Source: CAYFJO01 sp964343305 (lineage in GTDB: Bacteria > Planctomycetota > Planctomycetia > Pirellulales > Pirellulaceae). From it: a stretch of DNA of 22,392 nucleotides. Location: positions 1 to 22,392 of the forward strand of contig CAYFJO010000159.1 in assembly GCA_964343305.1 (NCBI GenBank), given 5' to 3'. Both the position numbers and the translations under genes were made by a program. This document shows positions 1 to 9,400 of this stretch, piece by piece. Each line of letters begins with the position of its first letter. The first letter of the stretch is position 1. The notes below the pieces were generated by a model. The model worked only from the letters and a program-made list of their open reading frames with translations, searched no databases and had not been told where the DNA came from.

Positions 1-383
1 TGATGAATGTAACGTCCGTCCAGCGGTCGCCGCGTCTCGGCGATGTCCATTTCGCTGTTGGCCTTGATGGCACGAACAATGTGTCCACCTTTTTCGCGAG
101 TAACGATGGCCACTGTTTCGACAGTGCCCAATCGGCGAACCGCGATCCGCGCGGAATGCTCCTCGGTGATGACAAACATATCGCTGGCGTTCAATTGCGC
201 AGCGTGGCGAACGATTGTATCCAACGCCTGTTGAGGCTGCATGTTGTGCAATTCGTCGCCAAGGTCCGATTCGTGAAACACCACCTCGGCTTCAGCCGCT
301 TGGCCATCACCATTGGACGTGTTCTCTTCCGCCAGACTATCTTCCGTGGTCGGGACATCAGTAGTTGTTGATTCGTCGGTCAT
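1..383 (-). CDS. GspE/PilB-type secretion ATPase, N-terminal part only (runs off left edge)
   Basis: The first 127 codons of a gene whose remainder lies outside the window. It starts at the ATG at 383-381, which overlaps the TAA stop of the upstream STAS gene by one base (TAATG), with AGGAAA about seven bases before it. After an acidic, Thr/Ser-rich tail of about 45 residues the translation aligns without gaps to the complete ATPase at 822-2006. It shares the pattern RHA..(L/I).ASD, then RRLG, then MDIAE.RRP(L/M)DGR(Y/W)IH, which is the N-terminal (N2-like) domain of GspE/PilB/PilT ATPases. The Walker motifs would lie in the missing part. By family it would be a cytoplasmic hexameric motor for type IV pilus or type II secretion. 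The paralogy to the neighbour is seen directly. Whether this copy is catalytically intact cannot be seen. Confidence 0.85.
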   Translation of the reverse strand, partial: MTDESTTTDVPTTEDSLAEENTSNGDGQAAEAEVVFHESDLGDELHNMQPQQALDTIVRHAAQLNASDMFVITEEHSARIAVRRLGTVETVAIVTREKGGHIVRAIKANSEMDIAETRRPLDGRYIH

Positions 384-736
384 TAGGCGCTTTCCTGTAA
401 CTTTTGAAGTGCCTCACTTTCGTCGTTTGCTAAGTTGAAAACGAGATTCATGCGCAGGACTTTGATGACGTTTAGTACAATTTGTGGAACGGAATGGATC
501 ACCAGCTTGCCGCCTTGCTCGCCAAACTTCTTGTGTGACACCAACAGCCAGCTAACGCCGCTGGAATCAAGAAACTCGGTCTCAGCCATACCCAATGCCA
601 GTTTCTTCCCGTAGACTTCGTCCCCCACGAGTGCGGAAAAAGGATCCGGATTTTTCGCCAGTTGATCCTGGGTTATTCTTCCCGACGCATTGACTTGAAC
701 AGCCGTACCGTCGTCGTTCTCAATCTTCAACTCCAT
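383..736 (-). CDS. STAS-domain protein, anti-sigma factor antagonist-like
   Basis: A 117-residue single-domain protein, normal length for a STAS protein of the SpoIIAA/RsbV class. I place the start at the ATG at 736, preceded by AGAGGTAG; an in-frame TTG at 778 would give a longer form without a good ribosome site. The diagnostic motif is FLDSSGVSWLL near residues 55-65. In SpoIIAA-type proteins the serine following this Asp (Ser58 here) is phosphorylated by a partner kinase, which switches binding to that kinase. No anti-sigma kinase or phosphatase gene lies in the window. The gene sits between two GspE-type ATPases and overlaps the downstream one by one base, so it is probably co-translated with it. 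A role in partner switching that controls secretion or motility is inference; the STAS fold assignment is confident. Confidence 0.85.
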   Translation of the reverse strand: MELKIENDDGTAVQVNASGRITQDQLAKNPDPFSALVGDEVYGKKLALGMAETEFLDSSGVSWLLVSHKKFGEQGGKLVIHSVPQIVLNVIKVLRMNLVFNLANDESEALQKLQESA

Positions 737-821
737 AGCCCTACCTCTGAATAAGGGGAAACCACTACATAGGGTCAATCTAGTTCGTTGGTGTGCCGGT
801 TACAAGTAGTAAACGGCGACG

Positions 822-2006
822 TTAGTCTTCCAGCCCCAGGTATTCGGGGGGTACGTCGCGGAGGATTTCTTCGGTGCTGGTGACGCCTTTCGCGACTCGC
901 AACATGGCGGATCGCTTGAATTCCAACATCCCGTGCCGGATCGCCTCTCGCTCAATGTCCTCGGTGGGACGCGCGCTACTAATCAATTGACGCAAGTCCC
1001 GCGTCATCGTCAAGATTTCGAACAACCCCGTTCGGCCACCATAGCCGATGTTGAAGCAGTCGTCGCATTGGCCGGGTCCGTAAATCACTTTGCCTTCATC
1101 CGCAGTCAGCAGAGATTTGATGTCGGCGAATGTCTCCGGTGCAACACTGATGTCATAGGCGATCCGGCAACTGGGGCAGAGTGTGCGAATCAATCGCTGG
1201 GCCACGACCCCCAGCAAACTGCCGGACAGAAAATGTGGGTGCGATCCCAAGGCCAACAAACTTTGGATCGCACCGGCCGCAACCGGCGCGTGCAGTGTGG
1301 CCAAAACCAAATGGCCGCTGTTCGCAGCTCGCACGGCCGTCTCCGCCGTGTGTTCGTCGCGTATCTCGCCGATCATGATCACATCGGGAGCTTGCCGCAG
1401 CACGTTGCGCAGAAGTTCTGGAAAATCGAGTCCAAGTTTCGGTTGAATTTGAGATTGCCGAACGCCGGAAAGCGCGAACTCGATTGGATCCTCCAACGTG
1501 CTGATTTTGCGGGATCCATCGTTCAAATGTTTCAGGCACGCATAGAGCGTCGTTGTTTTTCCCGTTCCGGTCGGACCTGTCACGAGGATTAAGCCGCTGG
1601 GATTGCTCAACATGCCTTTGAGCGTGCCGATTTCTTCGCGGGTCAATCCCAGTTCGTCGATCGATCGCAGACCCATTTGGCGGTCCCACAAACGGATCGT
1701 CATGTCTTCGCCAAACAACGTCGCCAAGGAATTGATTCGCAGGTCGTAGCGGTTGCCCTCATCCTCGTGAATCCAGCGGCCATCCATCGGACGCCGATGT
1801 TCCGCGATATCCATATCGGCCATGGCTTTGACGTGGCCGATCAACTGCCGTCCTTGTTCAAGCGACACCACGAGCAACCGTTGCATCATTCCCAGACGGC
1901 GAATGCAAATGTCCGTGGAACGTTCATTCGTGTGTAAAAACAGGTCGCTAGCTTGAATATCCGTGGCGTGCCGGATCAATTCATGGAGCGCCATTTCGGA
2001 ATTCAT
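822..2006 (-). CDS. GspE/PilB family type II secretion / type IV pilus ATPase, short form
   Basis: A cytoplasmic secretion ATPase of 394 residues. It shows Walker A GPTGTGKTT (144-152), the Asp box LEDPIE (171-176), Walker B DVIMIGEIRD (208-217), the His box GHLVLATLHA (231-240), and the tetracysteine zinc site CPSC (277-280) with CDDC (314-317). The zinc site identifies GspE/PilB rather than the retraction ATPase PilT. GspE is usually well over 480 residues; this protein begins almost directly at the N2 domain and lacks the N1 domain that docks to GspL-type partners. The start at 2006 (ATG) has GAGGA ten bases upstream; an in-frame TTG at 2069 adds 21 residues but has no visible ribosome site. 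It is followed by the STAS gene and a paralogous ATPase. No secretin, pilin or inner-membrane platform gene is in view, so its partner machinery is elsewhere. Confidence 0.93.
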   Translation of the reverse strand: MNSEMALHELIRHATDIQASDLFLHTNERSTDICIRRLGMMQRLLVVSLEQGRQLIGHVKAMADMDIAEHRRPMDGRWIHEDEGNRYDLRINSLATLFGEDMTIRLWDRQMGLRSIDELGLTREEIGTLKGMLSNPSGLILVTGPTGTGKTTTLYACLKHLNDGSRKISTLEDPIEFALSGVRQSQIQPKLGLDFPELLRNVLRQAPDVIMIGEIRDEHTAETAVRAANSGHLVLATLHAPVAAGAIQSLLALGSHPHFLSGSLLGVVAQRLIRTLCPSCRIAYDISVAPETFADIKSLLTADEGKVIYGPGQCDDCFNIGYGGRTGLFEILTMTRDLRQLISSARPTEDIEREAIRHGMLEFKRSAMLRVAKGVTSTEEILRDVPPEYLGLED

Positions 2007-2136
2007 GGCACTAAATTCCTCGATCGGAAATTCGCGAATAATGGGGTCGCTCACGAACAGGCACTCCAAATTGCCAAACAGGGAAAGGAAGCTAATTTGA
2101 AAGGAGAGGTGTCAATCTACTTCACGCAGGTCGTGA

Positions 2137-2165
2137 ATACAACCCAGCCGCGATCCAAACGTCAA
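2137..2165 (-). promoter_or_regulatory. Weak candidate sigma70 promoter upstream of the short GspE-type ATPase gene
   Basis: Reading the minus strand, TTGACG (2165-2160) is followed after 17 bases by TTGTAT (2142-2137). The -35 is good and the -10 is poor. It lies in the 194-base gap between the lipoprotein gene and the ATPase gene, the one place where block B could be transcribed separately from block A. A second TTGACA near 2115 lacks a recognisable -10. No terminator-like hairpin was seen in this gap, so read-through from block A is equally possible. Confidence 0.25.
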
Positions 2166-2200
2166 GCACGCATTCACGATGGACACAGACCACAGGCACA

Positions 2201-4120
2201 CTACTTTTTCGCGCCTTTCTTGCGCGCATTTTGAATTTCCTGATAGAGCTGATTGGCAAGCTGCGGCTCCAAAAAGTTACCCAACAGGCCGTGCAAGTCG
2301 GAGAACATCAGCCTGATCTTCTCTTGCGTGCGCCGGTCCTGCGTCACCAAGCCCAGGGATTGGTCGTTGACAAGTTTGACATACGCAATGCGGTCAGGAA
2401 TCTTGCGAAACTCCTTCAACTCTTCCTCCGCCTTTTCAAACTCTTTCTGCTCGATCAAGTCTCGAATGTTCGAGGCCAGCACCTGTCGCCGGGCAACGAG
2501 GTCCATGAAATTGTTTTCCAAACCGGTCACGATGGCTTCCGCACCAAGCCGATGGTCGTCGTCGCGCACCGAGGCGATGAGTTCTTTTTCCAGCCCGGGC
2601 AATAGCGGCAACCGGGCCAGCAAGACCGCTCCACTTTTTATATACAGAGTGCGAATCGGAGAAGTCTCGTGCGGCTCGACGTGAAATCCACCTTGCCAGT
2701 CCGTCAGCCCCAGATACTCAGACTCCTCGGAACCAATGTGCCGCGCATAGAGCTGGTATCCAGGAAGGGCATACGGAGCCCGCAGGTCGTTGGACTCCAC
2801 GCGCAGAAATGTCGACGGATGGGTCGGGCGGGCCACCAACGCCGCGCGTTCGATACGCGGACTGCTGCGACCCGACAGGACACCGCGAATCCCAGTGTGA
2901 ATCTCACATTCAAGCCGTGTGCCTTGCCGCTCCTTGACAAGCAACAGCGTCCACTCAACGGTTTCGACGCCACCTTTGCGAAGATTTCCGATGCGGTCGT
3001 TTTTGCGCATGACGGCACGCAGTACCGCGTTTTCTGCGACATAAGCAGGCGAGTTCTTTCGCAAGGCGAGACCGCCCGCTTTGACGCGCACCGAGGCCGT
3101 CCGTCCTTCGACACGTTCGATGCTGACCAGCGGCAAAAAAGATTCGCGGGCAGCGTCAAAGACCTCTCGCGGAATCTGCTGCGCCTGCCAAGTCGTCTTT
3201 TCGACCATCGGCACCCACTGGCGAAAATGACAATCCAGTCCGCGAGCTTGAATCAAGTATCCAAACGGTGTCAGCTTGATGCGCACGATGACAAGTTTGT
3301 CGCCTTGCACAATATCGTCCGACTCCGGAGTTTCGTCGGCAATTTCGATTTCGCCAAGGCGTGCCAGAATTTCCGCATGCCAGCGACTCGGAGCCGGCTC
3401 GACGCTGACGCGCCAGGATGACAGATCAACACGGTCGGCATACCATCCGACTTGCCGCCGAATCTGATTGAACAAACGCGGCGTCAAGTGAGGCGAGTCG
3501 TCCAAGGCAATCCAAATCCGCGTCTTGTACGGCGAATATTCCATGCGTTCGACTTGCACGAACTGATGGTCCATGTCATCGTCCGGCAACTCCAGGGTTT
3601 GCCAATGAAAATCGGACGAGCCGATCAATTCTTTGGAATCTTTGAGATGGTTGTTGATCTTCAGAAACTTCTCTTCGTCCTGTTTGGTCAGGCCTGTCAA
3701 TCGCACTCGTTCAGACACGCAAAGAAAGTAATACTTGCCTGCCGGCAGCTTGGCCTCGAATTGCCCTTGTTTGCTCGTGCGAGCGTAGGCGCCGCCTTTT
3801 TGGCGAATCGTATTCAGCACGATTTGCGTCTTTGGCGTGTTTGCCAGTGATTCCAGCTCGTAGGGTGTCTCCGGCGGCTCGGATGGAAAGATGATGATGG
3901 TGGCGTTGCGTTCCGCCTTAATGTCCCGTCCGATGCGGACCGTGATCGTGCCGCGACCTTGGCCGGACGACGCTGACGTATTCCGCGATTCCACCTGCAC
4001 CAGCGTCAGCTTGACCGGCGCCACCTGAGTCCGTTCGGTCCGCACGGATTCAATGCAACCGGCCAGTCCGATCGACACCGCCAGCCAGCAGCCTATCGCG
4101 ATTCGTGTCGATCGGGTCAT
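2201..4120 (-). CDS. Large predicted lipoprotein of unknown function
   Basis: A 639-residue predicted lipoprotein. The start chosen is the ATG at 4120, which overlaps the TGA of the upstream gene as ATGA, so translational coupling is likely; AGGTGA lies upstream. An ATG at 4138 is possible but puts extra residues before the signal peptide. The N-terminus is basic, then hydrophobic, ending in the lipobox LAGC, so the mature protein would be anchored by lipidated Cys22. An early beta-rich segment (about 45-125), with a GQFEAKLPAGKYYF stretch, resembles carboxypeptidase-regulatory-like Ig folds. The middle (roughly 200-500) is mixed alpha/beta with no family I recognise. The C-terminal 100 residues are charged and helical, ending KKGAKK. 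It sits last in the ExbB/ExbD cluster directly after the solute-binding-like gene, so I infer a periplasmic or outer-membrane partner of that protein. Confidence 0.88.
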   Translation of the reverse strand: MTRSTRIAIGCWLAVSIGLAGCIESVRTERTQVAPVKLTLVQVESRNTSASSGQGRGTITVRIGRDIKAERNATIIIFPSEPPETPYELESLANTPKTQIVLNTIRQKGGAYARTSKQGQFEAKLPAGKYYFLCVSERVRLTGLTKQDEEKFLKINNHLKDSKELIGSSDFHWQTLELPDDDMDHQFVQVERMEYSPYKTRIWIALDDSPHLTPRLFNQIRRQVGWYADRVDLSSWRVSVEPAPSRWHAEILARLGEIEIADETPESDDIVQGDKLVIVRIKLTPFGYLIQARGLDCHFRQWVPMVEKTTWQAQQIPREVFDAARESFLPLVSIERVEGRTASVRVKAGGLALRKNSPAYVAENAVLRAVMRKNDRIGNLRKGGVETVEWTLLLVKERQGTRLECEIHTGIRGVLSGRSSPRIERAALVARPTHPSTFLRVESNDLRAPYALPGYQLYARHIGSEESEYLGLTDWQGGFHVEPHETSPIRTLYIKSGAVLLARLPLLPGLEKELIASVRDDDHRLGAEAIVTGLENNFMDLVARRQVLASNIRDLIEQKEFEKAEEELKEFRKIPDRIAYVKLVNDQSLGLVTQDRRTQEKIRLMFSDLHGLLGNFLEPQLANQLYQEIQNARKKGAKK

Positions 4121-6477
4121 TCCGGAATCACCTGCCATTGCTGGATGTTTTCGTACAGCGTCAACGGGCGGCTACCGACACCTTGGAGCGACTTGCGATA
4201 GGCAAAGTAATTCGCCATTTGCCACAAAGGAATGACAGACAAATCGTTGTGAACCGAGTTGTGCAGCTCGTACAGCCGACGGCGAGCTTCGGTCCAGTTC
4301 GTCGCCGCGTCGAGACGACGCAGCGCCAGATTGACATACGGCCCCACTTCGACCGGCAAACTGGACGTGTCCAGCAATCGACGCGCGTCAACGAGCGGTT
4401 CCCAGATCGCGAGTTCGACATACAACAAATCGTATTCGCGTTTGGGGTCGTCGGTTTGTCCGGGCGGCAACTCCTTCAATTCGATTTCGATCTTGTTCAA
4501 ACCCAAGTGCAATTGAATCGCCTGGCAAGCAATGCGATAAACCTCGCCGGCGGGATGGGCGAGCACGAGGCTTCCGCGTTTCGGCGGATCCTCTTCCAGC
4601 TTTTGAGCGATCGCCTCAAGCTGCTTTTCGGCCAAGATCGCGAGTGTCGCCGACAGCCGTCGTTCAGGAGCCCGTGTTTCAATTCTGCGATCGTAGGCAT
4701 AAGCCACGGCGTCGTTTTGAGGCGTGAGCCGGGGGAACGGGCCGCTGCTCAGTGTACATTCTTCGTCGACAATTCCAGCCAACAACAATTCCTTCATGAT
4801 CAACTCGCGATTGATGCCGTAAACCAGCGCCCGGCGAAATGTGATCGTGTCGGTGAACTTGTTTTCTTTATTCGGAATGAGGGCGTGAAGTGTCGGAAGA
4901 TCGTAAGGTTCGACTACAATGTTGGGGTCCGCGCGTAGCCGCTCGACATCGCCGGGGAACACATGATCGATCACGTGAATGTCGCCGCGGCGGAGCGCAT
5001 CCACCGCGATTTGCGAATCGTCGAAGTGCATCTCAACGATCTCCGGCCGGCGAATCGTACTTTGCAGGTTGTAGCTGGGATTGGGTTTGAACGTAACTTC
5101 CAGGATCTCCGGATTCTTTTCCTTGGTCACATACGGCCCGTCTTCCTTGCGCTGGCCTTCGAGTTGCACCGACAAGTCCACCTGAAGAAAAGCTTCAGGA
5201 AGAACGTGCAAATGCCCCAATTCAACGACGACGGTTCTTGGATCATCGACACGAATGCTGCCCACCAGTCGGGCCCAGGCCGGCAAATACGAATCGCTGT
5301 TCGGATTCGCCAGACGCAACAGTCGATCCGAGATATCGTAGGCGTCCATCGGCGGAATATCGCCCTCGTTGCGTTCCGCGTTCAACGAAAACGTCAACTC
5401 ACGTCCGTCGTCGCTGAGCACCACGCTGCCAACCGGACACTTGTACAAACCGCCCTCGACGCCCTGCCCCACAAATTCGACCAGCATCCGCCGCGTCAAT
5501 CGCCCGACGCGCCTGGATGACCATCGCTCCAAGCTGCGTGGGTCGTTGTCCGTGGCGGGTTCTGACACCGCGACAAAAACGATCGGATAACGCTGAATCA
5601 CTTCACGCTGAATCTTGCGGCCTTCGCGAATCGTTGGCAGGATGTTGATCATCTTGGCCACGGATTCATAGGCGGCGCGGCCTTTGTTTTCGTCCAGACT
5701 CTTCAAAGCAATCGCCTTCTGCGCTTCCGCCATTTCGTTGAGCTTGGCCCAATATTTGTCGGTCACCGCCTTCTGTTCGCCGCGATAACGTTGCTCGATG
5801 TCACGCAGCATGTCGCGCAGACCGGCGTATTCCTCCTTGTTCAGAAAATCAACAAGGATCTTGTCGTACAGCAGGCCGATGATGCTGGCGACGGTATTCG
5901 GAGCGCCGGGGAACCGGTAACCGCGATTCTTTTCATAAAGCTCCAGAAAAATAGCCAGCCCGTGGTAGTACTGTTTCTGCCTGAAAGCTTTATATCCGTC
6001 CAGAAACAAAAACTTATTTCTCACTTCCGCCAGACGCAACGTTCTGGGGTAATGCCGCAGCAACAAATCGAGATAGTCGTACGCCTCGTCGATCTTGTCG
6101 AGGTTCTGCAGGTCCCCCATCAACTCTTCAGCTTTGGCCAACACCATGTCTTCGTACAACTTCAGATCGACGACATTACCCCACGCCACCTTGTAAAGTT
6201 CAAACGGTCGCGAGATGAGCCGCAGTTCAATCGTGCTGGCCGCCATCGCCATCCGCTGTTCCAACGGGGGAACATGCCGAGGGGTAAGGTCCAGTGGATA
6301 GACTTTGAGCGAGATCGGCGGATTGTTTTCCGGATCAGCGTGAGGCACCGTGAGCAGATCGAACGGTGTTTGTTTCAGCAGACTCTCTTCTTCGTCGTCA
6401 TCCTGTGCCCGCACAAAAGGTGTGAATGCAAATCCAAGTAAAAGAGAAAGAGCGACCAAGAATTCGTGAAATCGCAT
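4117..6477 (-). CDS. Secreted family-5 solute-binding-like protein with N-terminal helical-repeat region
   Basis: A 786-residue exported protein. A signal peptide covers about residues 1-24, with likely cleavage after VRA, and the start at 6477 has GAGG seven bases upstream. Residues about 60-280 are helical and TPR-like, with regular Tyr/Leu/Ala spacing. From about 300 the sequence follows the SBP_bac_5 (DppA/OppA) pattern: a segment like ELTFSLN, then a domain that reaches FRRALVYGINRELI (the conserved FRxAlxyAIdR motif of oligopeptide-binding proteins), and a C-terminal lobe ending near LWQMANYFAYRKSL. Classical family-5 binding proteins are about 500-550 residues and are encoded with OppBCDF permease and ATPase genes; none is nearby. 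The gene lies 12 bases after the PQQ-propeller gene and overlaps the lipoprotein gene. I infer that the domain has been recruited as a periplasmic ligand-sensing or delivery subunit of the ExbB/ExbD system. Confidence 0.88.
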   Translation of the reverse strand: MRFHEFLVALSLLLGFAFTPFVRAQDDDEEESLLKQTPFDLLTVPHADPENNPPISLKVYPLDLTPRHVPPLEQRMAMAASTIELRLISRPFELYKVAWGNVVDLKLYEDMVLAKAEELMGDLQNLDKIDEAYDYLDLLLRHYPRTLRLAEVRNKFLFLDGYKAFRQKQYYHGLAIFLELYEKNRGYRFPGAPNTVASIIGLLYDKILVDFLNKEEYAGLRDMLRDIEQRYRGEQKAVTDKYWAKLNEMAEAQKAIALKSLDENKGRAAYESVAKMINILPTIREGRKIQREVIQRYPIVFVAVSEPATDNDPRSLERWSSRRVGRLTRRMLVEFVGQGVEGGLYKCPVGSVVLSDDGRELTFSLNAERNEGDIPPMDAYDISDRLLRLANPNSDSYLPAWARLVGSIRVDDPRTVVVELGHLHVLPEAFLQVDLSVQLEGQRKEDGPYVTKEKNPEILEVTFKPNPSYNLQSTIRRPEIVEMHFDDSQIAVDALRRGDIHVIDHVFPGDVERLRADPNIVVEPYDLPTLHALIPNKENKFTDTITFRRALVYGINRELIMKELLLAGIVDEECTLSSGPFPRLTPQNDAVAYAYDRRIETRAPERRLSATLAILAEKQLEAIAQKLEEDPPKRGSLVLAHPAGEVYRIACQAIQLHLGLNKIEIELKELPPGQTDDPKREYDLLYVELAIWEPLVDARRLLDTSSLPVEVGPYVNLALRRLDAATNWTEARRRLYELHNSVHNDLSVIPLWQMANYFAYRKSLQGVGSRPLTLYENIQQWQVIPE

Positions 6478-6489
6478 AACTCAACCTCG

Positions 6490-9400
6490 TCAGGGAGAAA
6501 TGTTAGTCACGCTGTGCAAGCTGCCGTCGGCGGCGTTCAGCCAGAGGAGATTCTTGAAAAGAATGGCTCCCGACGCAAACGGAACGTCGGTTTCCACGGC
6601 CTCTCCAATTTGCTCGCCGGTTCGAGTGCTGATTCGCCACACCGTGCCCGACAGAGACGCCAGCACGAGATCGTCGTCGACTTCTAGCGGTGTTCCGGCC
6701 AACGCGCCGTACGGCAAATCCACGGTCCAACGCACTTTGTTGCCCGCATCCAGACACATGAATTTGTTTGCGTCGGTGGTCAAACAAACGCCCTCGCCAA
6801 TGCGCTCGGGCCCCCATTTCACACGGCCTTCCAGTGGCGTATCGCCCATCGACGCCAGAGTTTCTAGATTGAACGCGACGACGTTGTGAGCGCCTGCGAC
6901 GTCTGCCACCGAGTAAATTGTGTCGCCGATTGCCGCCAACTGGGAAACGACGCTGGCAGACACATTTGCCTGGTTTGCCGCCTCCATGTGCGGCTGTGGC
7001 TGGTCGATGACTTTGACGTGATAGATCTTCTGGCGATCGTCAATGACCACGTACGACTCGCCGTCGTCAAGTACCGCTGGCCGTTGCCATCGGACGGAAG
7101 CTCCGGGCCGCAGCGGTGGCTGAAACGGCAGAATTCGATTCTGTCCGGTCTCGGCATCCAACAGCAAAACTTGACCGCCACTCCAGGGAATCAACAACCC
7201 TCCTTGAAACAACACGGGCCCCGACGTTGCAAAACCAGCGGGCACTTCGATGTTCCGCAGTCGCAGGGGATTGTTGGCCAGCGTGGAATCGTAAGTCACA
7301 ACACGTTTCGTCGCGGACTGGCTGAAGTTTGGCAAGCCAATGAACGCCGAACCGCCGCCAGGCATGGTCGTTTGACTGAGCAGGACGATTTGCTGCTCCG
7401 TTGCCGTCGGTCGCAGCGCGGGTGCATTTACGATTCCAGCCGTGAGTGCCGTCCCATCGAATTCAAACAGGTTCCCATGCGAAGAGACCGAAACAAGTTT
7501 CTCGCCCAAACTATGAATGATTGGCGTGCCGACTCGAGACACGCCCAGATCCGTCCGCCAAAGAACTTCGCCGTCTTCCGCGTTCATGGCCGACGCGGAC
7601 ACACCTGAGTGGCCGGCGCGACGCCGAATCGTGACCAACGCGTCGCCCAATTTGGAGGGAGGCCCGACGAACGTGTCGCCGGCGTACTTGATCCAGTCGC
7701 GATTCAATTCGCCCGCGGCAATCTGGGCACGGAATTTGGTCAGTCCCTTGGCCGCGTACCACATCTTTCCCACGTCCAAAAACGCATACGTGGCCAGCCG
7801 CTCGGTGGCGCTGGTATCGAAGTCAAAGATTTTCGCCAACGGCTCTTCGTCGCCAAGATGGATTTCAAAAAACGCAATTTGTCCCTGGTCCGTGACCACC
7901 ACGATCTGCCGACCATAAACCGCCAGCGGCAAGATCACGTTGCCTTTGAGACGAATTGGCTTTTGGGTCGAATCCAGATCCGAACCGCGCGTTTTTCCCA
8001 ACACGCAATGAATCAAGCAATAGTCTTCGCCCCGGTTTTCAGCAATTAATATATGCCCGCGAACGACCAACGGTGGGACCACGACCGTACCCCTTTTGTG
8101 TCCCAAGAAAAACACCTCGCGACACGACAGGACTTGTTCCTCGTCGCTCACCTTGGCCAGGTTGAGGGCGTACATGTTTGAGTGCTCGCCAATCTGGTAG
8201 GCGAACGAATACTGCTCGTACACGGCCGGTCCCACGACCAAATTTTGCCCTTCTGGGAAACTGGCCTGCCGAATCGACTCGCCCGTTGTCGGGTTCACGT
8301 CGAGCAGCTTTCCAGAAATCGTGGCAACATAAATATGCTCGCCCGCGATCACGGGGTCCGCAAAGTCTTCGCCGATGCTGGTCCGCCACATCAACTTCCC
8401 GTCGGCCGTTCCGACTCGCAGCAATTCGTTCGTCTTGGAATTGACGAGAATCGTGTCGGCACCTGGCGTGGGCGACACGGGCTGTGGATGCGACGTGGTT
8501 TCGTACCCAACGTACTTCCGCCACAACACTTCGCCAGTTGCCGCGTTCAAACCGTAGGCAGAACCTTCGGCCAACACCACGATCACTTGCTCCCGCAGCG
8601 TCACCACCTCCTCGCCAACCCGATTCACGGCAACCACCGCATGCCTGGTCTTGCGCGTGTAATCTTCCGTGTTCGCGGGATACGGGTCGTCGTGCAGCTT
8701 AATCAACGCCCTTTCGCGAGCCGCAATCTCCGCGACTGCGTCAATCAATTCCTTGTCCATCAACAATTCGGGATACTCGCGGATCAACGTGATCCGCAGA
8801 TTCTCGGCCGCGCTTGCCTGGCCGCCGGCTCCGAGACCTTTGATTTCCAACAGCGTCTTGGCGTGGGCTCGCGCCTTGGCAATGTCGCGCTCGGCATTGC
8901 GTTTGAGTTCTTCGATTTCGTCGAGCCGCTTGGCAATCGTGGGGTTTTTCTTGTCCGATCCCGAGACGTACGCCGAGTTGTTGACCAACAACATCGTGCG
9001 TGACAGAAAATCCAATTGGTCCTGCTTTTCGTCCGGATTGGATAACGACGAGTTGGCTCTCTCTACGAACCCCAAGGCGATTGTCGGCAGAATGCTTCGT
9101 GTCTCTTCGCGTCCGCTGGGAAGCGCGTCTTCTTCAAGAATCTTTGGCAATTCATTCGTTGCAGTGGTCAGCGCATCTTCCCATTTGCCACTGGACGTGG
9201 GCGACCAGATTTTCGCCAGCACAATCTTCACACGCGCCAGGCTTGCCCTTTCATCGTCCGGGAAAGCCGCGGCGAACTTTTCAAATTCCGCGGCGGCCGT
9301 GGTGTATTCTTCGTTCGTGTACGCCTTCTCGGCCTGCTCCCACATCTCCTGGGCGTCGCCCTTCATCAAGACGAAGACCAACCACGCCACCAGGATTATC

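Noticed and set aside
933..1592. 219-codon plus-strand frame opposite the GspE-type ATPase
   Set aside because: The minus strand carries every Walker and zinc motif of the ATPase, so this frame is a shadow.
1..2006. A complete type II secretion or type IV pilus locus
   Set aside because: Only the motor ATPases are present; no secretin, pseudopilin, prepilin peptidase or inner-membrane platform gene is in the window.
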